Below the pieces are notes generated by a model that was given only the letters and a program-made list of their open reading frames with translations, was not told the DNA's origin and searched no databases. This document shows, in pieces, positions 25,954 through 39,258 of a stretch of 64,000 nt of DNA (position 1 is its first letter; every line of letters starts with the position of its first letter). The DNA lies in contig NC_134026.1 of the NCBI RefSeq assembly GCF_964204645.1, positions 25,004,650 through 25,068,649 of the forward strand, written 5' to 3'. Position numbers and translations under genes: made by a program. This stretch comes from Tubulanus polymorphus. Taxonomy: Eukaryota; Nemertea; Palaeonemertea; Tubulaniformes; Tubulanidae.

Positions 25954-28900
25954 ATGCCAGTTGTTTTTGTGATCCTAGTACCTGCCTCAACTGATGTTGT
26001 TGATGGCTTTCGGAGCGAATCTCTACCTCTGCCACTAGAAGATATCACTGAAGAAGAAACTCACATTGCCAATTCCACTACTGAAAATTCTGATTTGAAT
26101 ACCAAGGATTCAAATGTGCCATCATCAACCTCAACAGCCACAAATCCAACGATATCAATCCCTTTACCGACCCAGAACACGAGTTCATCTTGTAATAGTA
26201 CCAATAATGAAAACATAGAACTTTTTGAAAGAATAAGTCCGGCACCGGAGATAAAAGTCAATGTGTCAAAATTAGATGATGGCACAGGTCAGAATACTCC
26301 GACTTATGATCTGCCTGAAGAAGACTCTGTGCATAGGAACAATGAGAAAGGAGATAAACTAAATTCAGATGATGCCAATAAAGATGATGAGAATGATGAA
26401 TCAGAAATGATGAGTTTGATCGGACACTTATCCTTGGAACTAGTTAGTGCATATGAGGTTGAAATTTTTTTGCAATTCGTTAAACAAATTTTATAAATCA
26501 CTAGTATTTCAAATTTCAGGTAACAAAGCATGTTTTAGACAAAATGCAAATTACTGATTATTCTTGGACACCATGTGAAGATAGCAAGATGATACAGGTA
26601 GGTTACCGGGTAGTGTGAGAAATGTCTCGTCAGTATTAGCTTCAGCAGGTTGATATTTATTTCTTTGTAGAGAACTGTTATTCATTTTGGTTTTATTGAA
26701 TACTGTAGGTGCAGTTTGTCGAAGGCGATGATGAAAGAGCTGAGCTCATCTTGATCAAATTCATCAAGATTGGAATCGGAAAAATTGAAGGATCTGCAAT
26801 AACGTATATTCTGTGTTTTAAAATTTGCTATATTAAGTAGGCCTATTTAAAGAGAAAATGCATTCATGATTTTTTCTTTTTTTGTAGTATGATACCCGCT
26901 TCAATTCATATGCAAGATCATAAAGATTTGAAAAGTGTTTCAGAAGAAAAGTAGGACTATGATTTATACATGCACATGTAAAATTGTTTTAATGAGGTGA
27001 TGGTTCTTTTTACTCTGATCTTCTATTACATTGTTATTGTAGAATGAATAATGAATTTGGTTCGAAAGAGAAGAAACTAAGCGAATTCAAGAAGTCCATC
27101 AAAGCTCGTTTAACTGTTGCTCAGGTACTTAATTCTTTTTATGGTTTCACTTAATCGAAAACACAGCAAGGAATCAGAAAAAAATTCTTTTTTTTATAGG
27201 TTGTAGAAGGGGTTCGGGCGAATGCTAAATTGACTTTTGATTTCCTTATGCTGATCATTCTTGCCAGGTAATGTTATCATGCCTCCATCCATCTATTAAA
27301 AAAGTACAGTAAACTGCTGGTTTTACTCGATGTGACTCTTTCAGTCTGATTGCTGCTATGGGCCTTGTTGAAAATAATTCTGTTGTGTTAGTAGCCAGCA
27401 TGTTGATATCACCCCTCATGGTATGTATCTCCAAAATTTACATTTGATTTATCATATCTGATCGAAAGTACCATATACTGTATTTCATTGATCATAATTT
27501 CAGGGTCCAATTTTAGCTGGGACATTTGGAACTGTTGTACACAATGCATCACTTCGGAACTTGGGATTGAAAAATGAAGTTATCGGTTTAAGCATTTGCC
27601 TAGGTGTTGGTAAGTCATACTGGAAAAATATTCTGAAAGTGAAGCAAATATTGTTACTAATTACTTTCTCTGCTCTCTATTAGGGTTTATATTTGGGATT
27701 ATCTCTGGATCTTTTAGCACAAATGGTGCATTGTGGGGAGCGACATGTGATTATCCAACCAGAGAAATGAAAAATAGGTAACTAGCATCCACAAACTTCT
27801 AAACCCTGCCACAATTTCACCACTTCTTGAAAAAATGTGTTGTGTGTTATTGATTTTTAGAGGTGTTTTGCGATCATTATGGACTGGTTTACTGATAGCT
27901 ATACCTTCAGGAGCTGGTGTAGCTCTTTCTGTACTTGGAGGTAATGCTGGTTCACTAGTGGGTGTTGCTATATCTGCATCTTTATTACCTCCTGCTGTTA
28001 ATGCGGTACGATATTTTGAAAGTTACCAGTATGTTTTATCTCAACACAGTCTATTCAAAGTATTCTTGCGCATGGATCTTGTTACATTTTTAGGGAATGC
28101 TTTGGGCTTATTCGTTAATCACTGCTTTTGTTCCCCCTGCCAATGATATGGACAGATTTACTGAGGTAAGTATACCGGATAACTGTGTTGTTGAATTATC
28201 TAAATGGGGTCTGTGTCTGATATACAGTATGTATAAAAGAGTTTGAATTATCTTCAAATATATTCCAGGTAATGAATTCATCCTCAAGTGTTTCCCAGTG
28301 TCCACCACTTCTTAATAATACCTATACTTACGTGTATTCGTGTAATATGGCTAAAGAAGCTCTCATTCTCGGTCTGGTCAGCTTATTTCTTACTCTTCTC
28401 AACATTGTTTGTATTGTAATTATGGCAATCGTTGTTTTAAAGGTGAGTTTCCAAATTTGCATTGCTTGTGACTTGTTTGCATCTATGATATATTTGGAAT
28501 TTATGTCTTTAGATTAAAGAGGTCGCACCGAATGTGACCAGCATAGAACTAACTAAAGATTTCTGGAAACGGGATATTAAGGTAACTATACAATATAATT
28601 GATATCTGCTCTGTGAGTTTGTAATTTCCAGTTTAAGTCAAGTAGTTGTAATGTTACCAGTATGTAATCTAGATTGCAAGAGATTCCTATAAAACTCTTC
28701 ATGGTGTTGAGTCAGAGGAACTGGCCAAACGATTTCGTGATGAATGGAGGGTAAGATATTTCAGTTTTGGTTCACTTTTTCACTATTCCGCGTATCTGTC
28801 TCATTCCTCTATTCCTTTTTTCCAGGCTTTGAACAAAGATGAATCTAAAGACGGATCATTGAATGACATTTTAGCGGTTAGTACTGAATTTTTACTAAAT

Positions 28901-29543
28901 TGATTCCTGCAGACGGCTATAATGTGCAATGGGACATGGATGATTGTATGAAACGTTATGTCTTTTAGGATATCAAGCATGATGATACATATCGTGGAAT
29001 TATCTGTAGTATGCCTTCAAGTCCATATCCAGGGGTAAATCAATCGTTTAGTTACAAATTCTACTCTCATCCTTCCTTGTGAGATGATTTAAGTTTCTGA
29101 TTTTTCCATTTCAGCTGTATGAGAGACAGTTTTCAGATAATGCTGGCATTCACTTTAATCCTGGTCATGACCCATCACGATATCATACAATACACGGTTT
29201 ACCAAATAGTTATCATCAGCCGAGCGATACATTCCATCCAAGGCACAGAAAAAACAATTTTTTGACTCAAAATTTACCGTCGGGCTCAGGCTGTGCAGCT
29301 ATTACCGGTGAAACTAGTCATAAGAATGAGTCTGTCGCTAATCAAGAGACTTCACTAAAACGGACGTCGCTGTTGGACTTCTTTCGAAAACCTAGATTCA
29401 CCGTTAGGAAAGTCGATGAACCGGAGAAAGAACACAAGACATCTCGATTTTCATTGTTTCACAAACGGCATGAAGGAACGAAAAAGTTTATCGTGACACA
29501 GGTCGACGAAGGTGAAATCGAAAAACAGCAAATGATTGCATGA
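25954..29543 (+). CDS. DUF389-family multipass membrane protein
   Basis: 17 exons: 25954-26457, 26520-26597, 26709-26803, 26888-26950, 27043-27124, 27200-27267, 27345-27420, 27504-27609, 27684-27777, 27861-28005, 28094-28165, 28269-28442, 28513-28581, 28673-28750, 28826-28876, 28969-29034, 29115-29543. All are in phase and give 749 residues. The start MPVVFVILVPAS begins a short hydrophobic strand, then a Ser/Thr/Asn/Asp-rich insert (about 20-165). The core (about 275-520) has the DUF389 hallmark LIAAMGLVENNSVVLVASML then ISPLMGPILAG, and SASLLPPAVNA, with about six membrane segments. The tail is hydrophilic and basic. Known: DUF389 proteins are widespread in bacteria and archaea and have no established function. 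The animal form is intron-rich and resident, not contamination. AATAAA at 30227-30232 may end the transcript. The exact start is uncertain. Confidence 0.85.
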
Positions 29544-30392
29544 TTTCACTCTACATATGAAACCTTAGTGAGAAAATGTATTATGATAAATAGCTAGTTG
29601 AATGATAATTTATTTCTTAGAATCACTTTCCGCAAATAATGTCCTTGCAAACATGAACAAAATAGCACAGATCTTGATGAAAAATTATTTTATTACCTTT
29701 TATGGTACTTATATTTCTATATATTGCTGGTATTTACAAAGGAAGAGGTGTTAAGTAATTCATGTTTCCTTTTTTCATAGAATTATTACTGTTCATAGTA
29801 AGGTTAGTAGTTATACTAGCTGATACAGCCTGTACCTCTGTACCATTTTTCATACAAAATGAAACTTCAGGAAGTAGGAAGTACGTAGTTGAGGAAGGTA
29901 TTAATCACCAAAATTGTCAGGTGTTGTATTTTTCATCCGTTATACTAAAGTATATAAAACGTCATGCTGGAAACTCTGTGTTAAATAGATTTATTTATAA
30001 ATTAATAATACCAAGAAACAAACAATGAGCATTTGAATTGTAATGAATAGGATTTTTGCGCTATAATACTCATTATCAAAGATTGGATCTACACGTTATC
30101 TTGAATATCAACCGACCTTATTGTATACATAGGTTGCATAGAAATCAGTGTTAATATAATATATTTCTATATACAGAATGTACCACAGACCTGACATAAC
30201 ATAGACCTGAATATTAAATATTTTTTAATAAATATTCCACAACTATTCAAAATTACAAACTGGTTTTGCTCATTAGTCTTAATGTATATAGGCTTATAGT
30301 ATCCTTCCTTGATTGGATAATTAAATTATAAATATATCTCCAGTGTAAAGAAATCTCCAGGACTGAATCATCGGATCTCTTCGCAGATTCGT
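29544..30392. other. 3' UTR / convergent intergenic region
   Basis: AT-rich. It contains ATTAAA (about 30212) and AATAAA (30227-30232) for the plus-strand gene. No phosphatase-like or other coding sequence was found on the minus strand here. Confidence 0.55.
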
Positions 30393-33300
30393 TCACTTGT
30401 ATTTTGACCTTATCCGACATACCTGTATTCTAGAAAAAGAAGGATATAAGATGAATCAATTGAGGATGTATATTTTCATGAAAGCACGTCAGTAATGATT
30501 GATTAGTGTTTGATCCATGCTTATGTTACGAACTAACTGGTCAACTTCTATGGTTTAATTCTAGCATGCATTTTGAGTACGTAAACCCTTCTATACTCTG
30601 ATTCTTACTTTGTCATAGACACCTAGCATTCTTTCACCCATCGTCTTTAGCTATTTTTGCAATCTTAGTCTGGTTTTTCATCCTATAAATCATATTTTCC
30701 GTGTAATCAGTTATATGGAGCTCAGTGGATACTTTGTGTGGAAATTCTAAATTTTTCCCTTAGCGTTAGTAAAGGGGTGATTAGTTTTAGGAAGCGGGAA
30801 TGTCTCGATTGCATTTTGTGGTTTCTTAAGTATCAACATTATCAAGGGAGAATTCCTTGAAAAAAAGATATTTGAGGACATATTATACCTTATTATCAAT
30901 AAAACTATGAAGACTATGACCAGCACCAAGCCCAACGCCGACATTACACCATAGAAGAGAATCTCCCATTTGTCATCAAGTATAGAGTAAACTTTCGTTC
31001 CTGAAAAATATGCATACAATATGTACATAGACAAGAGCAATATGAGAATTCTCTACACGAAAGGATTGATTTAAAAAAGAACATTTCAGCTGTCGCACAT
31101 GTCGCTTGAATAGGAACATCAAATCTAGTAATGCCGCTTTTTATTTTGCCTTAGCCTTTTAAACAGGTGGATAAAGCTGTAATACATGTATAATAATGAT
31201 TTGGCTTTATCGTGGAGTCTAGAATGAGATGACAAAATGAAATGCGATATGAAATGAAGTTGTTATTGATGTCGATACCCGATAAATTTCACTTACCGCT
31301 TGTTTTTATCGTAAGAAAAGTGAAAACTGAATCACCATTCTGTCAAACAAAAAAAGACATCAGATACTGATGAATACTGAGCAACAATATTATCGATAGG
31401 GAACTAGTTCAGGTCATCAACCTAGCAATGAATTTATTCTTAAAAATGTGACGTAAAGTATCGACATTAGTTTGATGTCTGCAGTGCTGCAGTGACAAGT
31501 GAATAGCTTATGTTGGAAATGCAAAACAAAACTAGTTGAATGAACGCGGAGCATTTGAAAAGTTCAATCTCGCAACATGGCTAATTTTACGTAGGATATT
31601 TTGAAAAATACTTACTTTGCTCACTACTCCAAAACCGAGATAATATTTTATTCCAGGTCGCAGTGGCTTGTTTAGAAACCTGCCGTATGTCTGAGCATCA
31701 CCGACAGTAAACATACGAGTAGTATTTCCGAACCACTCTGGTGATAGTTCGGCAATAATTTGCGCATTTTGGTAAGAGTTTCGCTTCAGTTCATTCCAGG
31801 TAATATTTGATCTGCCGCCAGAGTCTTCTTCTAGTTCCTCAAGTGTAATCGTGAAATGACTAAATCACAAGATAAGTTATTTCATTGATGAGCTACGATT
31901 CAATTGATACAATTCTATAGCGAATTCGGTTTTGTTATATCACGACACAACATGAATCAAGGAAGCGCAGGTCCAGGGCCATCGATTGGTGGTCACAACA
32001 TAATCATAATAATTAAGGAAGATGCCTGCATTGCAGAATATCAATGCAAGTTACCGGTATCTTCGTAATGATACTTCTGTGGGCCTACAACCGTACTCAT
32101 TGAAATACAATACACATTTCTAAAAAAAATCTCGTCTCTATTTCGGGCTGACACAAAATTGCATCGGGTTACTACTTCATGGGCAAATACAACAAAAAGA
32201 ACACGACGTCTTCAGTATTACAAGAATGATGGATTTAAGTGTTCTCTAATATTTGTTCGCAAAAAACTTGCGTTCTTACCTCACAGGCGTTCCGTACGAT
32301 TGTTCGATTATTGATAGGTTTACATGGACAAATGTTGAGTTTGCCTGCAGCAGAACCGGTTGGGGAGGGGTTTCAAGTTCTGAAATATTACCAAATTAAG
32401 ACCATGAGGCACGGTTAACGGGTTGAGCCTTTTGCAGATTTTCAATTTGGGACTGCAGTACATACGCTACAGGATTCCAAGATGTAACTCACCAGCAAAT
32501 CGGGTCCAGTTTTCCTTCTCAACCGCAGTACTCATTCCTTTTTTATCGACGGATCTCACAGTTATTCTGTATAATGTTCCTGGGTGAAGCTTTGTGAAAG
32601 TATGCGTCAAATTATGCTCAAGGATCTCGATCTTTCCATTTGAGATCTCGTAATGACTGTCATAACTGCGCAATGCTTTTAGGAATAGCTGTAATGTACT
32701 TCACAGAATACAGACGTTGCCATGTATTACATATTAGCTGGATGTATTACATTGATATGTATGATTTTTTTTGGTGAAGAAACGAAGAATTTTGTCTGAA
32801 TAAAAATGAAAATTGCGATTTGCAACAAAGTTAAGGGCTGTCCTCATACCCGATATCCGATAATTGGTTCGTCAGTGACAGCAGGTGTTGTCCATTTCAA
32901 TGTCATCGAGGTATTTGTTATTTTCGTCACCAGTAATGATTCAGGAGCATCGGGAACTATATCGAGAAATAGATTTTTGGAAGCTCAGGGTCCGCTTTCT
33001 CGAAAAAGTGAAGCTCAGATTTTTGGTTCAATATTGCTATGGGCCTATTGGTTACATGTTTTCAATGAGGACACTATTTCAAAACAACCGTTTTAAGCTT
33101 AAACATTTTCATGAAGCTGGATCCAGGCCCTTGTATATTTTATTGTTATACATAAATGACAAAGTCTGTATTTCTGTAAAAGTGTCCATCAGAAAAACAC
33201 GTTTCCTATGTATTGGAACACCTAAACCTGTAACAGTTTTACAACTCTCATCGGAACTGTCTCAGATACATTCTTCGACGAAAAAAGACAAATACCCTCG

Positions 33301-36300
33301 TCTACCTGGACTTCTAATTTTACTATCATCTCATTACGATTTTCAAATAAAAGGTTTGAATATATATGAAATCTTACTCGCTTTTCTCGTTCTGTTGCAG
33401 GCATACTTGCTCCAATAACCGAATCCCTTACTCGTACTCGCGCGCACCTGCATAAAGACATCTGATTTTTCATAATCCACATTCAATTACAGGTGCAAGT
33501 TTAACGATTAACCCTGGAGTCGAATCATTCAATATAAAGCTATTTCAACTTCAGAATGAAATAAGATGAACAGACGAAGAACTGTAGAACTAGGTTCGAA
33601 CAGAGAATATTCGAAGAAAGCATTATTATCAATCAAAGAAATATGATTTTCTTAAAGATAGGTTTACCTCAATACAGTAATACGTATCCGGTTTGAGATC
33701 GGTGATAATTGTTGTACTGTTTTGGGATAGAGTGGAATGTCTTTGTGGTTGGCCACCTTTCGCCCACATGCGTATATTGTATTTGCCAAGTACACCAGAC
33801 TCCGGATACGGAGGACTCCATGAACATTTTAACGAAGTTTCATTTAGCGCTTCGGCGATAACGTTCGTTGGTGGCGGTGGAACTGAATAATAGAGAATAG
33901 AAAAGTTCTTTTTTTTCACTCGAATGACAAGAAAAATTCGTGTTGTCATTCGGTTAAACTAATTTTAAAAAGCTGGCTTCAGTAGTCTTTTTTATCAATG
34001 TTTTAACCGCTACAAAGACTCTTTTGATTTGATAAGCTTTCAGTGATTTTTTCATAATCGTTCGTAGGATTACCACTTACTACTTTCCAGTGTACGAAAA
34101 GAAATGATTTTGCTGTAGTTTCCTTTGAAGTGTTGATTGAGCACGCTTACTCTGAACATGTATTGTCTGTATGGTACGAGATTTGCTATATCGACGTAAT
34201 TGTTGAAAATATTTCCTTGCTTTACGACGCCATTTCTGTCCTTATCAAAGAGTATATAATGGTAACCAGAAAAATAACCATTATGAGTTTCGCAGGGTGG
34301 TGGCAGCCACTGTATCCGGGCGTTGGTCGCCTCGAGTCGGCTAAGTTTTACATTTGTAGGTATCCCGCGTGGAACTATAGAATAAAAAAACAGCAATTGA
34401 ACCAGATACAATCAAGATTTCAATTTTCCATTCCATACGATGCAAGGTCAAAGGGGTCATTTCCGAAATAGATAATATGATATTGAAATTAACAAGCGAT
34501 CGAAGTTATTCGTACTCGCTGTACTTCTCTCTATTTCTTGTAAGCGCAGAGGATTTTGAAGAACGAATTCTTTTGAGTATTTAATTGTTTCAATGCCTCG
34601 GTGAGCAGAAATAGAAGCCGTGCGCAGACGGACGATTTTTCTCAATGTTTTAACTTCTTATGTTTAACTATAAGAGCTCATTACGAGATAAATATATATT
34701 TTGACGGATGTTTTATGTCTACTTTTCCATAATTAATCATAAATTCTACAACTTCCACACAGCAATTGCAAAAATCTTTTCTAAATTTTCATCTTTAATC
34801 ACTCACCAGTTGGATCTGTCTGAAACACCAAACTCTGGTTTCGTTGATATCCAGATATCGTAACAGCTGTCACAGTTACATTGTAGCGGGAGTACGGATG
34901 CAAACTCTTGAGTCTTTTGTTCGTCGGATGTCGATCAACTGTCACAAATAGATTAGCTATCCTCTCTGTGACGAGTACGTTCGGTTTATCGCATCCTAGA
35001 TATTTTGTATGTGAGTATCTGACGATATACTGGACGGCGTCGCCATAGTAATATTCCCAGGAAACTTTAGCCGCCATTTCAACCGATGATTTTTCAATTC
35101 GTAATTTGAAATAGATATCTTGCTGCCCTGAACGTCATATGAAAAAAAAAAAACAATGATTGGTAATGATTTTCAAAAGAGAATATTAAACAAATCATTT
35201 CTGAAACTGTTGATGGAATAATAATTCCATGGAAAATGCATCGGCGTTTATTATGCTTTTGAACTTCATGAAATCGTATTGTGAATAGAAAATTCTCGCT
35301 TAGGTTTTTTAATGCAACTTTGGTCGGTCGGATTAAGTGGGAAATGAATCGTTATTCCTCGATTGTAGACCTGATCCCGAACTGCTGTTTATGTCGTGCG
35401 TGTGTGTTTGCTTTTTGCAATTTGTATCGCTGCAGGATTTAAAGCAAACATACGGAACAGATTTACTTCTCGTTTATACATTCTGTAAAACACTTGGAAC
35501 AAAGCAGGGGCCCGTGTATTACAGGTGTACTCTTCCCACCTGAAATAATGGATGGGTTATAGCAGAAATTAGGTTCATGACTAATTGTCCCTTGAAAATG
35601 GAAATATACGGTAAAGTCGGCCGTATACCTCGCCTCCCTCACTATATATTGGGTATGACGACATATTTATGCCACGACCGTTAAATCATCACAACTCATG
35701 ATCAATAATTTCTTCATCAACTTTTAACTACGTAGATTTCTACATGTTGATTCAAATGAATGTTACTAATCATCAATTTGATATTCGAGGTCACGTATCG
35801 TTTATCAAAAGCATAATACAGATACAAGTTATTTATATTTCGCATCCAGGCGGTCACCAGTTCACGAATAGTTTATTAATATATACATATACGCATGCGT
35901 AAAATGATAACTGCATTGTAAGTGGAGATGTACGCACGTTTCTTACTCATTAAAATGATGAATATTGCGTCAATTATACACCTGAGGCATTGTCCGGCTT
36001 GGTTAACACGATAATCTATCGTGTTTATATTTCCCTACGTGCACTGTTTGTAAACGCTTAACCACACCTGGTTTCAGAGTATTTAAGTGGCCGCTTGGTC
36101 TCGTGCGCCGGTTGAGTTTATAAGTTAACCAACTTTTGATGCTTTGTGAGTTATCCTAACGCCGATCTGGCCACTTCGCCTCAAATTGAATTATCAACAT
36201 CTCCTAACAGTTTATTGCTCACTGAATGAATCGTTTCAGACCTTGACGCAATCTAACATATACAAATTCTGAAAATTGGGTAAACCATGAACTCGTTTAA

Positions 36301-37090
36301 GAGACTGGGTGAATCTTTATGTATCATAGAATATATTTATGTGTTCGATTCACTTGGAGAATTATATTGAAAATGTTTCTTTTTTAACTTTTTTAATTCT
36401 ATTTATGAATTACACTGAAATTTTTTTCTTTTTCTCAATTGGTAGATTTGATTTCATCCGTCTTGATTTGGTCTCCCTTACAAACCCACCACACCTGCCG
36501 GGAGCAAAAAATTGGTTTGATTTTGGGCTCAGAAATCCAAGTCCAGATACAGGGTGATCGGTCAAATCTATGGAGATTTTTGGATTGCAAAGGTGTTACT
36601 CCCATCGGCGCTTAAACTCTTGGAAATTGCCATAGTTTTACAGGATACTGTCGTCCGTTTTATCCAACGCACTCATTGTATTGCGGAATGCTGACAATGC
36701 TAGTAAAGATCAACCCTAACCGTGGACAAGCGAACTGAATTTTCTACTGATTGCCAACAGATTGCCAACAACACGTAAAGAATACGGGACAGTTATTCAG
36801 ATCACGTTAAACCAACTCGACAATTGAACTAAAATGTAAATTATATTTACCGAGCTTGTTGTAAAACTGTATAGTTCAACGACATATTACCGATTTAAAC
36901 TTTCCCACCGTTAAGTTGGTAAGATACTCATAATAGCGCATGACATTCAAAGAAAAAACCTATTTGCCATTGAATCGATGGCATCGACCTTAAACTAATA
37001 ATAATTCTAACTAATAACGTTTGACGTACCTCTGATGTCGAGAAAACCATGCGATGCGTATAGAAGCAATGCTAAAAAAATTTTTTCCAT
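30393..37090 (-). CDS. RPTP-like FN3 receptor lacking a phosphatase domain
   Basis: Exons in transcript order: 37030-37090, 34807-35127, 34081-34374, 33668-33882, 33378-33447, 32850-32956, 32493-32688, 32280-32379, 31616-31859, 31297-31339, 30889-31000, 30393-30429; 599 residues. A signal peptide (MEKIFLALLLYASHGF) is followed by four FN3 domains (about 21-127, 128-225, 226-320, 321-421) with many N-glycosylation sites. Next is a membrane-proximal module with AQIIAEL, FTVGDAQTYGRFLNKPLRPG and YYLGF, as found in receptor tyrosine phosphatases. One TM (about 564-587, ALGLVLVIVFIVLLII) follows, then a tail of about 12 basic residues (RIQVCRIRSKYK). If the weak donor at 30888 is not used, the tail is about 46 residues, ending at 30747. 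Neither version has a PTP domain, and the neighbouring gene begins soon after. Ligand and function unknown. Confidence 0.78.
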
Positions 37091-39258
37091 TTTTTGATGA
37101 TAGGTTTTGATTTGGTAGCCACTGTGTGATTGAAATGATTTTCAGAACGAAGTCTATAAAGCCGTTCCTATCTTAAGCAACTAGTCACGTGTTCTACAGC
37201 TTCCGACCACGTTCTTATCTCGTATATACAGATCCGTTCATTGGTGATGCTGAACTGAAGGCAACATCAAAACGTTGCGGTATTTCGCTGGACCGTTTAA
37301 AAGTTGATTTGACCACAAATTCAATCATTCATTATAAACTGTTTATAATCATTATTCATATTTTCCGGGTAAAACAATAAAATGTTGTTTCGAATACGTA
37401 CAAGGAAGTTAAATTGCTCAGCGGTCACCTCGGTTTGGTATCATTCTAAATTCAACCCAGTTTCAGAATAGCAGTAATTATTTTTTCAGCTTAGAAATGT
37501 TGTAACCAATACCGGAAGAATATCATCCTGATTGAAGTGCATACATTTCGTATAGTTTGTTAAGCGTAGTAAACGATAGAGGGAAGCTCGCTGATTTCCT
37601 CATAGGTTTAGGCAAATCATCAATCCTAAGATGTTGCAACTAGTTTAATAAGGACCAATATTTTAGTCGCTGCATTGGTGTACAGAACAAGCACAAAGAG
37701 ACATGATTTTCAAAACGATTTTCGCACCTTGGTACGAATTTTCGCAAAAAAACATAAAGAAAATTCATTCGCAGAAAAAAACATGAGAAGGACTCTGTTT
37801 GAGTTGTTTTTTTAATAGATCGCTTCCGTATTCGGTTTGGATATGTTTGAATATAATTGACCTACTAAAATTAAATGAAAAACTTCACACGCAAGTCAAC
37901 ACAATATTGTTGGAATATCATTATGTCAATAAACCTTACAGAAAACCTATTATCACCTGGTAAACTCCATATTTATGCTTGAATAAATACAGCTGCTGTC
38001 ATATCATAAATTCAATTACTACACGGCATAATTGAATTATGAAAGGCAGTCCTAATTTTAGAATTTTCATTCATATCGGAGAGGACTTTATGACATAATA
38101 GTACATGTCGCAAAACCTCCTGGGGCAATCTTTGTGAAACTCTGCTTCGGATGTTGAAAAGGAGACCATGGACTCTAAAACTTATATAGTCCATACTATG
38201 AAAATATTCAACGTCCTTCTGATAAATTGCATTTGATATCTGCTGCGTTACTTAGTATCTTAATATGTGCTAAGCTTTGTTGTAATTGTGAATTGGTATG
38301 GCAAGTTGAATTCAACATAGAAGCTAATATAATTATAGATTACGTTGTGTCACAGCGAATTATTCTAGGTCCAGGTCCATACCAGGTCCATACTAAGCGC
38401 GTTATTCCTGTTATTGATGAGGTGCACTCCCTGCTGATGAGGTATAACTGTGCGTAGACTAATTGCATGTATATCTATATAAACCGATAATTCATGTCAT
38501 GTTGGGTCATGGGTGGTACTAGTAAATAATTCTTAGGATGTTCCTAAAAAGTTTCATTTGAGAATGATTCTTAAATTACTAGTCAGTTCCCGAATGGAGT
38601 TTTGATTTGTTGATAATTGATGTAGTCCTGACCTTTGGTCTTTAGTTGTATATTTATTGTCGTGAAGATTTAATTTGACCGAAGGTCAGTATTCCGATGA
38701 CATTTCATCGACCTCGTGAGGTATTGAGTTCATTGACGTAATACTGCTGCTGTTTACTGTACGCGGCTTATAGTACACGTTACATAAAGCGAACTGCAAG
38801 GAATCTCAAGTAGTTATATATATATAACATTTTATATAACAAAATGTTAAAATACGAGACATCAGGAAGCCACGATTGAAACACAACCGAAGAGAACCTG
38901 TTCGACAGCGGTCCACCCAGGCCCACAAAGAGACCGATGCGTTGTTGCGGCAATACAACATCGTGATAAAGGTGTGAATGGCAGCGATGTGCTTCTCTCG
39001 GGTCGGCGGACAGCTTCCTTATCAAGTGATGAATGGCTGGACTGTAGACTATTTGACCGTCATAGATTATGAATAAAGATTTAATATGATTCGATATACG
39101 TATAAATCGTTATCTCGCACGTTTCTACGCGTGTATCGGGTCCGTACGTAATTTATGTGCGACAACTTGCGATTGAATAACGCTTCATATGATGTCGCAC
39201 CACACACCACCTGGACTATCTGAGTGAAATCAACTATGTTAGATCTAGTGGATCTAAC
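37091..39258. promoter_or_regulatory. Divergent intergenic region between the two receptor genes
   Basis: 2.2 kb with no supported gene. It holds a short TA-rich palindromic stretch near 38815-38840 and a small repeat of AGGTCCA near 38370-38392. Promoters of the FN3 receptor (-) and the adhesion GPCR (+) should lie here. Confidence 0.45.

Noticed and set aside
32806-33418. Plus-strand open frames of 96 and 177 residues
   Set aside because: They are antisense shadows across the FN3 exons at 32850-32956 and 33378-33447 of the minus-strand receptor.
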